Shown piece after piece: positions 1 through 5,882 of a stretch of 5,882 nt of DNA. The position numbers were made by a program, and so were the translations under genes. The notes beneath the pieces were generated by a model. That model ran no database searches and was not told the DNA's origin. It was given only the letters and a program-made list of their open reading frames with translations. Every line of letters begins with the position of its first letter. Position 1 is the first letter of the stretch. Source of the stretch: Candidatus Pollutiaquabacter sp. (lineage in GTDB: Bacteria; Bacteroidota; Bacteroidia; AKYH767-A; 2013-40CM-41-45); the NCBI GenBank assembly GCA_903854075.1, contig CAINVI010000024.1:1-5882 (forward strand), given 5' to 3'.

Positions 1-1
1 C

Positions 2-271
2 ATCACGCTCTTTTTCCTGATCTATGCGTTTGCCATACTCTATTCAACAGCGGCCATCCTGTTCGAGGAGCTCTCCTATCATCAGTATAAAAAGAAACGG
101 GATATCTTCCGCCTGTTGGGAACTGCGCTTATTGAACCACTAGTAATACATCCGATGAATGTTTATTATGCGGTGCGCGGAAATCTAGACCTGATGACCG
201 GCGTAAAAAACTGGGGCGAAATGAAACGCACCGGATTTGCCGGCGCTAAAAAGGCAGCGATTAAAAAATAA
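2..271 (+). CDS. C-terminal end of a membrane glycosyltransferase family 2 protein (partial)
   Basis: The frame is open from the left edge and gives 89 residues before TAA; the start lies outside the window. The visible part begins with a hydrophobic span of about 20 residues (ITLFFLIYAFAILYSTAAIL), then a basic cytoplasmic-looking stretch (YKKKRD), then a second hydrophobic or interfacial segment (LLGTALIEPLVIHPMNVYYAV). It closes with the motif NWGEMKRTGF and a lysine-rich tail. A C-terminal transmembrane pair followed by W-x-x-M-x-R-x-G-F is typical of Bacteroidota processive family 2 glycosyltransferases related to poly-N-acetylglucosamine synthase (PgaC) and cellulose synthase (BcsA), which polymerise UDP-sugars at the inner membrane. 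The catalytic DxD/QxxRW region is not in the window, so the family call rests on the tail alone and the polymer cannot be named. Its last 11 bp overlap the 3' end of the converging minus-strand gene. Confidence 0.7.
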   Translation: MTLFFLIYAFAILYSTAAILFEELSYHQYKKKRDIFRLLGTALIEPLVIHPMNVYYAVRGNLDLMTGVKNWGEMKRTGFAGAKKAAIKK

Positions 272-1439
272 GTCCCTTCTTATAATTCGGAGATCGTTTG
301 TATTCGTTAGCCAGAATACGCTGCATCATAGGCAGATAAAACTCCCAGAAGAAACGATTTCGATCGGTTTTGTCAATCGCATTATAAAGTAAGAATTTCA
401 ATTTGGCTACACCTTCCAGCTGCGCAAACCGAAACTTGGTCGGATTATCAGCAAAATCACCGCAAAAATAATAGAAGCGGAAACCGTTATCCCTCCGGAT
501 AATCGCCGGAAACTCTACAGGAATTCCCTGGTTCGTTAACATGTTTTTACCGGCTGCGGTAACCGGCAGCGAATACCTGGCCACGATTTTATTGGAATCA
601 TTGTTATTGGTCCAAACATCCATCCAATACGGATAAATAAGTTGACCTGGAACATTCATCTCATCCTGAAAATCAGATGATGCGTTGATAACAGGAATCC
701 AGGAGGTCAGCTCCTTGCCTTCTTCCAGAATGATTATGCGTCCGGATTCATGGACACAGAGCATACCCGCTTGTTTGAAAGGCCATCGACCGCTATTGGC
801 TTGTTTGTATGTACGAACTATCCACCGCGGAAGATCAGGGTTGTTGACGGTATCTAGGGAAGCGATGGAACGCAGCATCCAACCTGTCCAGCTGATACCA
901 TAAAGCTCTTCAAAACGTTTTCGCATTTCGGAAGGAGTCGGAAAACCGATAGTATTGAATTCAGCAATCACCAACTTTCCGGCTTCCCGCATGCGCCGCA
1001 TCATCATCAGGTCCTTTTCAGAAAGTCCGCCATAAATACTTCCGGAGTTATCGTTTCGATCGAGGTGCTTATACCACTCATTTCCGAGCACGCCGTAGGT
1101 ATCGGCAAAGTAGGCTACGTCGTTGGCTAAAGCCATACTATCCACTTCCGGCTCGTTCAGGTTATCGAAATCCCGGATCTCATAGCGCTCATCATCTTTC
1201 GGGAAAAAACCGAAATAATCTTTGTTGATATTGTAAAACGAAGCATCGGCTTTTACGTATTTCTCATGGTCGAGAATCCAATTGATAGAACGGTGCTTGT
1301 AACTGTTAGCATTCAACACCGTCTTATCAACGATGAGCACATTCAGCTTCTTCTCGGGCGAAAATTCCCAAGCAATACGCATCCAGAGTGGCGTTGCGAG
1401 AAAAACAACAATAAAGAGCAGAATTAGCCTGCTTTTCAT
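261..1439 (-). CDS. Membrane-anchored extracytoplasmic protein of unknown function, 392 aa
   Basis: I chose the ATG at 1437-1439, giving 392 residues, because the protein then starts MKSRLILLFIVVFLATPLW, a normal signal anchor. An upstream ATG at 1535 would add 32 residues without known features and would fill the divergent promoter region. After the anchor (residues 4-24) comes a soluble alpha/beta-looking domain. Predicted strands are LNVLIVDKT (about 32-40), DVAYFADTYGV (about 107-117), GKLVIAEFNTIG (154-165) and FRFYYFCGDFAD (320-331). In between are YGGLSEKD and WTGWMLRS, the kind of conserved Gly/Trp/Asp patches expected at a ligand site. The alternating strands loosely recall a glutamine-amidotransferase-like or TIM-barrel fold, but I see no certain catalytic triad and assign no function. 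It faces the glycosyltransferase gene, so an envelope-polysaccharide role is possible by proximity only. It is transcribed divergently from the response regulator. No Shine-Dalgarno sequence precedes the start, as is normal in Bacteroidota. Confidence 0.82.
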   Translation of the reverse strand: MKSRLILLFIVVFLATPLWMRIAWEFSPEKKLNVLIVDKTVLNANSYKHRSINWILDHEKYVKADASFYNINKDYFGFFPKDDERYEIRDFDNLNEPEVDSMALANDVAYFADTYGVLGNEWYKHLDRNDNSGSIYGGLSEKDLMMMRRMREAGKLVIAEFNTIGFPTPSEMRKRFEELYGISWTGWMLRSIASLDTVNNPDLPRWIVRTYKQANSGRWPFKQAGMLCVHESGRIIILEEGKELTSWIPVINASSDFQDEMNVPGQLIYPYWMDVWTNNNDSNKIVARYSLPVTAAGKNMLTNQGIPVEFPAIIRRDNGFRFYYFCGDFADNPTKFRFAQLEGVAKLKFLLYNAIDKTDRNRFFWEFYLPMMQRILANEYKRSPNYKKGLIF

Positions 1440-1467
1440 AGATTTTGAAACTGTAAGATTTAGGAGT

Positions 1468-1500
1468 GAAAAGTATCGCTTTAGAAGCGATTCACTGCAA
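1468..1500 (-). promoter_or_regulatory. Candidate Bacteroidota-type promoter for the 392-aa gene
   Basis: Read on the minus strand, TTG (complement of 1498-1500) is followed after 22 nt by TACTTTTC (complement of 1468-1475). The TAnnTTTG -7 consensus of Bacteroidota matches at all fixed positions but the last. The spacing lies within the 17-23 nt range described for Flavobacterium promoters. The box ends 28 bp before the ATG, implying a short leader. The match is imperfect and short, so it could be chance. No comparable match was found on the plus strand for the response regulator. Confidence 0.35.
1475..1491. repeat. Perfect 7-3-7 inverted repeat in the divergent intergenic region (possible operator)
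   Basis: The sequence ATCGCTTtagAAGCGAT has two perfect 7-bp arms around a 3-bp centre. A second, outer pair AGTGA (1465-1469) and TCACT (1492-1496) flanks it asymmetrically. The repeat lies between the two boxes of the candidate minus-strand promoter and 59 bp before the response-regulator ATG. A dimeric repressor or activator bound here could control one or both divergent genes. A 3-nt loop with no T-tract makes a terminator unlikely. The adjacent regulator has no DNA-binding domain, so it is unlikely to be the protein that binds here. Confidence 0.45.
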
Positions 1501-1550
1501 CCCTTAAGGCTGTTTTTCCCTAAAAAGATACACAATCAACTGTTAAAACC

Positions 1551-2723
1551 ATGTCAATAACACGCATTTTCATCGTTGAAGACGACCAGTTTCTGGGCAG
1601 CGTCATCAAACTGACCCTCGAGAAGCTCGACAACGTAGATGTAAGTTACTTTTCGGAACCGGAAGAGTGCCTTCGCAATCTCCATCACAACCCACATATC
1701 GTCAGTATCGATTACTTACTGCCCGGCATGAACGGTATCGAACTGATGGAGAAAATCAAAAATTACAATCAGGACATTCATTGCATCATGGTGTCCGGCC
1801 AGGAAAAGCTGGATGTAGTTATTGATACGTATAAACGCGGAGCGATCGATTACATCATCAAAAACGAGAACGCTATCATCAACCTGGAGAATTCCGTCCG
1901 GAACCTCTGCAAGGTAGTTGCGCTGAAGCAAGAAAACGAACACCTGAAAGACCTCATCGTTGACCGCAACAAGTACAACACCATCATGGGTAACAGCTCA
2001 GCGGTGTTGAAGACACTTCGGCTAATTCAGAAGGTAGAAAAGAGTAACATCATGGTGCTGGTGACCGGACAAAGCGGAACGGGCAAGGAATTGGTGGCAA
2101 AAGCTATCCATTATAATTCTCCCCGTGCTCGTAAGCCGTTTGTCACCGTGAATATGGGCGCCATTCCTCCCGACCTGATCGAGAGCGAACTCTTCGGTCA
2201 TGAAAAAGGAGCTTTTACCGATGCCCGGGAGCGTCGCATCGGTAAATTCGAGGAAGCCAATGAAGGAACCATTTTCCTAGATGAAATCGGTGAAATGGAC
2301 CTGCACTTGCAAACAAAATTACTCCGCGTTTTACAGGAAAAAGAAGTAACGCGTATCGGCAGCAATAAGTCCATCAAACTGGACGTACGGGTCGTTGCAG
2401 CCACCAACCGAAACCTTATTCAAGAAGTTAAAGAAGGTCGATTCAGAGAAGACCTCTTCTACCGTTTGCAAGGATTCCTGATCCACTTACCGCCACTTTA
2501 TGAACGTGGCGATGATGTGGTTATGTTATCGAAAAAGTTCCTCAACGAGTTTTGTAATGAAAACAAGCTGGGACCGATTTCCATCAGCAAGGAAGCAACG
2601 CAACGACTTTTAACCCATAACTGGCCCGGAAATGTCCGGGAGTTAAAAGCGGTTATCGAACGCGCTGCTATCATGGCGGACAACAACCTCATTACCGAAG
2701 AAGACCTGATTTTCGCGGCTTAA
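1551..2723 (+). CDS. Response regulator with receiver and sigma-54-activator AAA+ domain, no DNA-binding domain
   Basis: This is an NtrC-family two-component regulator of 390 residues. The receiver (about 3-120) has the acidic pair D11/D12, phosphoacceptor D54 in SIDYLLPGMNG, S82 and K104. A helical linker (about 115-140) leads to the AAA+ domain (about 143-380). That domain has Walker A GQSGTGKE (173-180), loop 1 as GAFTDA (220-225), Walker B IFLDEIGE (241-248), sensor I AATN (283-286), FREDLFYRL with the arginine-finger region (298-306), and sensor II GNVREL (360-365). Such proteins use ATP to open sigma-54 polymerase complexes. Family members normally run to about 440-480 residues with a C-terminal Fis-type helix-turn-helix; here the chain ends at IFAA, just after the AAA+ lid. 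The TAA is followed by a terminator, so no HTH gene fragment follows. The family includes natural HTH-less members such as Helicobacter FlgR. The fifth position of GAFTGA is Asp rather than Gly, which may alter or abolish sigma-54 contact. No partner kinase lies nearby, and no -24/-12 promoter was found within the window. Confidence 0.94.
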   Translation: MSITRIFIVEDDQFLGSVIKLTLEKLDNVDVSYFSEPEECLRNLHHNPHIVSIDYLLPGMNGIELMEKIKNYNQDIHCIMVSGQEKLDVVIDTYKRGAIDYIIKNENAIINLENSVRNLCKVVALKQENEHLKDLIVDRNKYNTIMGNSSAVLKTLRLIQKVEKSNIMVLVTGQSGTGKELVAKAIHYNSPRARKPFVTVNMGAIPPDLIESELFGHEKGAFTDARERRIGKFEEANEGTIFLDEIGEMDLHLQTKLLRVLQEKEVTRIGSNKSIKLDVRVVAATNRNLIQEVKEGRFREDLFYRLQGFLIHLPPLYERGDDVVMLSKKFLNEFCNENKLGPISISKEATQRLLTHNWPGNVRELKAVIERAAIMADNNLITEEDLIFAA

Positions 2724-2746
2724 TTACACGCCCGGCAACCAACTGC

Positions 2747-2784
2747 AAGGCCACTCCACTACTGGGGTGGCCTTTCTCTTTTTA
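2747..2784 (+). terminator. Rho-independent terminator after the response regulator
   Basis: An 11-bp stem, AAGGCCACTCC (2747-2757) with GGGGTGGCCTT (2764-2774), has one T-G wobble pair. It closes a 6-nt loop and is followed by tctcttttt. It lies 23 bp after the response-regulator stop codon, so the regulator is transcribed as a unit separate from the downstream genes. Confidence 0.88.
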
Positions 2785-2910
2785 GGGTAAAATTGAACAA
2801 ATCAATCCTGCTCTTACACCACTGTTTTTTGAATGAACACTGATTTTAAGGCTGATTTCGCTCAAATCATTATAAGCACTACAATCTTGAGCATTTTCTT
2901 ACAAACGTAG

Positions 2911-2967
2911 GTTATCCCGTTGATGATGGGATCATTACGAGGTTGATTAACGTAAAATTCGGATAAC
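2911..2967. repeat. Spaced inverted repeat in the leader of the downstream operon
   Basis: GTTATCC (2911-2917) and GGATAAC (2961-2967) are exact reverse complements 43 bp apart. Nested inside is ATCCC (2913-2917) with GGGAT (2928-2932). They lie just before the ATG at 2983, so in the transcript they could pair and hold the translation start region in a structured leader, or serve as paired protein sites. Arms of 7 and 5 bp are short enough to arise by chance. The rest of the 2785-2982 gap shows no convincing promoter; TAAAATTG and TAAAATTC are only partial -7 matches. Confidence 0.25.
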
Positions 2968-2982
2968 TAAAATCCATAAACG

Positions 2983-3291
2983 ATGAAAAACAACCTCAGA
3001 GGACGGCAAAGACAGCGCATGAGCAGAAAGTTAGTTTTACTGCTTTTCGGCTCCATAGTGGCCATTGCAACCGTCGTCACGACCATCGTACTTCAAACCG
3101 GTGACGTAGAAATCACTCGAGCCAAGGACCACGACAACAAGGCGCTACACATCGTAGAGGATCAATTTTACACCAATGAATTCGAATTGTCAGCCCCAGT
3201 GATAAATCCAAAGGCTGCAGTGGAAGCAGGTGCAATGAATGCACGTGCCCTGAAACCTGTTTCATCTACCGTAACCCCAAATGTTCACTGA
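2983..3291 (+). CDS. Small single-span membrane protein of unknown function, 102 aa
   Basis: The protein has a strongly basic N-terminus (RGRQRQRMSRK), one hydrophobic span at about residues 17-37 (LVLLLFGSIVAIATVVTTIV), and a hydrophilic C-terminal part of about 65 residues with no cysteine. By the positive-inside rule the tail would be outside the cytoplasm. An internal ATG at 3019 (residue 13) could be the true start, giving a cleaner signal-like N-terminus. The TGA stop is followed two codons later by an in-frame TAA. The gene lies 18 bp before the large secreted protein, in the same direction, so the two probably share a transcript; a role in its export or anchoring is only a guess. I do not recognise the family. 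Its sharp membrane topology and position support a real gene. Confidence 0.62.
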   Translation: MKNNLRGRQRQRMSRKLVLLLFGSIVAIATVVTTIVLQTGDVEITRAKDHDNKALHIVEDQFYTNEFELSAPVINPKAAVEAGAMNARALKPVSSTVTPNVH

Positions 3292-3309
3292 TTTTAACTC
3301 CCGAACACT

Positions 3310-3828
3310 ATGAAGTCGATTTTAAAACCACTCTTTGGGATTATTGTATGTTCCCTATTTACTGTTCCAACCATTAATGCTGCAATAAAAACATCCGCCG
3401 CTAGTGGCAACTGGAATACGGCAGCTACCTGGACACCATCCGGAGTTCCGGCGGCCGGAGATAATGTAATTATCGCCAGCGGACATACCGTTGCCGTGGA
3501 CGCCAGTAAGTCAATCACTAACGTTACCGTCAATACGGGCGGCACTTTGAACTGGCCCACCAACAGTAATAAAACATTGACCGTTTCAGGAAACATAGTA
3601 ATTAATGGTTCGATGTACATTAATGGTGACCTTTCGCTGGCAGCGGGAAAATCTGTTTCCGTTGGCAATAATGCCACGCTGACGTGGGAACCCAATACGA
3701 ACAATGCAGGAGGAGCTACCTTCTTCACCAACGGCACCGAATCTTTCAGCGCTACCAGCCATCTTATCATCAAGAAATGGTATAACTACACCGTTCCCCT
3801 GGGATCGGTGATTAGCAGCAACTTCTGA
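3310..3828 (+). CDS. N-terminal part of a secreted G8-like/beta-solenoid surface protein, ended by an in-frame TGA
   Basis: This 172-residue segment starts with a clear signal peptide: basic MKSILK, hydrophobic core, likely cleavage after INA at residue 24. Residues 31-66 carry SGNWNTAATW, GVPAAGDNVII and HTVAVDA. This Trp-x-Pro-x-x-GD pattern is common at the N-terminus of large Bacteroidota secreted proteins and similar to G8 domains. Beta-strand repeats follow, such as TLTVSGNIVING. The frame ends at TGA 3826-3828, but the same frame runs on with matching repeat sequence to the window edge. The natural product is therefore probably the whole of 3310 to beyond 5882, and this is its front end. 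If the stop is real and obeyed, a short exported protein without a type IX sorting domain would be made, probably non-functional or only periplasmic. Confidence 0.8.
   Translation: MKSILKPLFGIIVCSLFTVPTINAAIKTSAASGNWNTAATWTPSGVPAAGDNVIIASGHTVAVDASKSITNVTVNTGGTLNWPTNSNKTLTVSGNIVINGSMYINGDLSLAAGKSVSVGNNATLTWEPNTNNAGGATFFTNGTESFSATSHLIIKKWYNYTVPLGSVISSNF
3826..3828 (+). other. In-frame TGA interrupting the surface-protein gene
   Basis: The codon follows ...SSNF and precedes NLTLNSLG in the same frame. One base change would turn it into GGA (Gly), CGA or AGA (Arg), or TGG (Trp). Gly fits the common F-G-N-L-T-L pattern of such repeats and GGA is a frequent codon here. The base after the stop is A, a context reported to be leaky for UGA in E. 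coli. A general reassignment of TGA is not supported: the response regulator, the 392-aa gene and the glycosyltransferase tail contain no internal TGA and use TGG for Trp. Confidence 0.85.
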
Positions 3829-5882
3829 AATCTCACCTTGAACAGTTTAGGCGCCGGAAACTCTATTGTAGAATGGAACCAATCCAACTGGTTTCAAACA
3901 AGAACAGTTGAAGGAACACTTACAATCGATAATGGCTGGATCACACTCGACAAATCAGGATCTATCAGCAACACAACCTTCAATAATGTTGTACTTAACT
4001 CCGTTAACTCCTACCTGTACGGACATAGCGGCACACATGCCTCTTCGTTTTCCTTAAGCGCTAATACGTTCACCAATAACGGCGGAACATTCATCGGATT
4101 ACATAACGGAAACGGAAATATAAACGTTAATATCACCGGCAATCTCACCACTACCGGCAATATTAAATTAATCAACAACTCCGGTGTAGCGAATGTATCC
4201 AGCGGAAATGCCACCTTGACAGTTGGCGGCACTTTTAGCCAATCCAGCGGCGACACACGTTTCATTTACAATGTGAGCACGCTCAATTCGGGTATCTACA
4301 CCGCTACCTTCAACAGTTTAGCATTTACCGGCGGAATATTTATGGGACAAACCGGTGTAAACGTAACCGGAGGAACCTGTTCGCTGAATGTAACCAATGA
4401 TCTGAGTATTGCATTTTCCAGTTCGACCGATAAATTCAGAGGTATTTCAATGACCTCCATCAGCGGCACGAATAACACGGCTATCTTTCAGCTGAATGTA
4501 GGCGGAAACATGATGATCAGCGGTCAGGCATTGGCCGAATACACCAGCTCAGCAGGTGCAGGTATCGAAACCACTGTAATAGGACAAAACTTCAACGTGA
4601 GTGGCGGCACCAACAGTCATAACTTTGGGGCAGCCGCAGCAGCACACAGCAACAGCATTTCCATCGGATCGAATTTTACGCAGACCGGTGGCACGCTGTA
4701 TTTTTCACGATTTGGTGGACGAAACAACATTACCGTAAACGGTAACCTCTCCCTATCATCCGGCACACTTTCCAATAAATCATCTACAGGATCTTCTACG
4801 ACCACCGTGGAAGGAAATTTCTTCATGAGTGGCGGAACATTCTTCCTGCACAACAACACTACAGAAGTCACACCAGACCCTTGTGTCGTCAATGTAAACG
4901 GGACATTCAACCATAGCGGGGGAACGATTAATTTCGATGATAACACCTCGAATCTGAGTGCTACGCATATTCTTCAGTTAAATGGGTCTGCCGTTTCATT
5001 GACTGGAACAGGTGTGATGACCCACGGCGGACCAGGCACATGCACCGCCTTTGGCCAGGTAACCTTCGCAAGCAATGGCCTTCAACAATACACCAGGGCT
5101 GCTACGCATTCCCTTAATCAGGTCAAGCAGCGCGTAGAAAACGGCTGCACCTTGCGGGTTATTAGCGGATCTGTCCAGGTGGCCTCTCATGCTATGGCAG
5201 CAACCGACTATTTCAGGATACTTAATGGCGCTCGGGTAGAAATAGGCAATCAACAATTCCAATCAAATGCACTCTACGCCAATACAGGACTACAAGTAGA
5301 TTCCGGTGGCACACTAGCCCTTTCAAGGACTTCAGGACTGTACGATGGCACCTTAAATGCGGTCATCAGCACCAACGGCAACATGGATTTTTCCTTACAC
5401 AGCCATAGTACCATAGAATATAACGGCTTATTGGACCAGACACTTACAGGTACCGGAGTAGGTATCGCTATAGGAACTCAGCACCGGTATGGTCGACTGA
5501 AAATTTCACTTCAGGGCGCGCCATCAAGTAAAGTTCAGCCGGTAACCCACAATGTATTCATTCGAACACAATTAGATATTGAACAAGGCGAATTGTTTCT
5601 CAATGCCTATCGCATCAATATCCAAAACGGAGAGGCCAGTGCGATCATACGTAATTCCGGGTATGTGAAAAGTGAAACCAATTCGCCTATCAATACTGGC
5701 GAGATTGTGTGGGAGAATATGCAATCCGGCACCCACGTATTTCCATTTGGCATCGATCAAAACAACTATATTCCTGTTTCCCTGTCTCCCAACAACGGCA
5801 TTGGAAACACGATCCGTATCAGCACACGACACACTGATGTTGATGTCAATGCGCCATTACCACCCAAAGTTCCGTTGAAGGG
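3829..5882 (+). pseudogene. Continuation of the secreted beta-solenoid surface protein after the in-frame stop (partial, runs off the right edge)
   Basis: The frame is open for 684 codons to the window end without a stop. It is rich in Gly, Thr, Asn and Ser, with alternating short strands typical of a beta-helix. The motif seen before the stop (TVSGNIVING at 3580) recurs right after it (TVEGTLTIDNG at 3904) and many times later, so both parts belong to one gene. From about 5100 the repeats give way to a different module with IEYNGLLDQTL (5413-5445), IRNSGYVKSE (5647-5676) and HVFPFG (5734-5751). This set is familiar from the C-terminal half of Bacteroidota secreted proteins that end in a type IX sorting domain; such a domain would lie beyond the window. 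The first in-frame ATG is at 4342, with TTG at 3838 and GTG at 4273. None is preceded by a signal peptide, so independent translation would give an unexported protein. The role is probably adhesion or surface structure (inference). The label pseudogene is provisional. Confidence 0.8.
4573..4926 (+). repeat. Five regular beta-solenoid protein repeats, consensus V-x-G-x-F-x-x-S-G-G-T
   Basis: Five units have their S/T-G-G-T or S-S-G-T corners at 4600, 4684, 4759, 4828 and 4915, spaced 28, 25, 23 and 29 codons. The unit cores are TVIGQNFNVSGGT, SIGSNFTQTGGT, TVNGNLSLSSGT, TVEGNFFMSGGT and NVNGTFNHSGGT. Less regular copies lie upstream, for example TVGGTFSQSSG (near 4219) and NVGGNMMISG (near 4495). 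The DNA of the units is diverged, so this is an old protein repeat rather than a recent tandem duplication. The spacing fits one solenoid turn per unit. Confidence 0.7.

Noticed and set aside
236..271. Bidirectional terminator between the convergent genes
   Set aside because: Only 4-bp arms (such as CGCT/AGCG) could be paired, too weak to call despite the A-rich tail.
1440..1535. Longer start (ATG at 1535) for the minus-strand 392-aa gene
   Set aside because: It would place 32 residues before a perfect signal anchor and cover the candidate promoter and inverted repeat.
2838..3297. Direct repeat CACTGATTTTAA at 2838-2849 and 3286-3297
   Set aside because: A 12-bp match is expected about once by chance in a window of this size, and the second copy overlaps the stop codon of a gene.
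3294..3773. 159-aa open frame on the minus strand opposite the surface-protein gene
   Set aside because: It is antisense to a clearly coding frame with signal peptide and repeats. Several similar minus-strand frames occur along the same Gly/Thr/Asn-rich gene, as expected from its codon composition.
3826..3828. TGA read as a sense codon by a changed genetic code
   Set aside because: The other real genes contain no internal TGA and use TGG for Trp, and the 102-aa gene ends at TGA. The gene content fits Bacteroidota, which use the standard bacterial code.
5341..5362. Possible sigma-54 -24/-12 promoter (TGGCACC followed by ATGCGG)
   Set aside because: It lies deep inside the surface-protein reading frame, the -12 element is poor, and no gene starts downstream. 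No intergenic region had a GG-N10-GC pair in a good context either.

Overview
The window looks like a chromosomal piece of a member of the Bacteroidota (Chitinophagales/Sphingobacteriales/Cytophagales-like). This is an inference from three things: start codons without Shine-Dalgarno sequences, a possible TTG/TAnnTTTG-type promoter, and a large Gly/Thr/Asn/Ser-rich surface protein of the kind these bacteria usually send out by the type IX secretion system. No RNA gene, CRISPR array, insertion sequence or tRNA was seen.

Left part (1-1550). The window opens inside the C-terminal end of a membrane glycosyltransferase of family 2 (processive PgaC/BcsA-like). Converging on it, with an 11-bp tail-to-tail overlap, is a 392-residue membrane-anchored extracytoplasmic protein of unknown function on the minus strand. 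A 111-bp divergent intergenic region follows. It holds a perfect 7+3+7 inverted repeat between the two boxes of a candidate promoter for the minus-strand gene.

Middle part (1551-2982). A response regulator has a receiver domain joined to a sigma-54-activator AAA+ domain, but stops straight after the AAA+ domain. It has no Fis-type helix-turn-helix and carries GAFTDA in place of GAFTGA. No histidine kinase is next to it. A strong hairpin plus T-tract terminator ends this unit. The gap before the next gene holds only weak inverted repeats.

Right part (2983-5882). A 102-residue single-span membrane protein is followed after 18 bp by a large secreted beta-solenoid-type protein. That protein has a signal peptide, a G8-like N-terminal segment, repeats of the form V-x-G-x-F-x-x-S-G-G-T, and a closing module with an FPFG motif. 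Its reading frame is open from 3310 to the end of the window except for one in-frame TGA at 3826-3828. More than 680 clean codons follow that TGA in the same frame, with the same repeat motif on both sides. The gene is therefore a single gene with one nonsense codon: a fresh pseudogene, a sequencing error, a phase-like mutation, or a readthrough site.

Taken together, the left part suggests exopolysaccharide synthesis, the middle part an orphan regulator, and the right part a cell-surface or secreted adhesin-like protein. A shared role in the cell surface or biofilm is plausible but is inference from gene proximity only.
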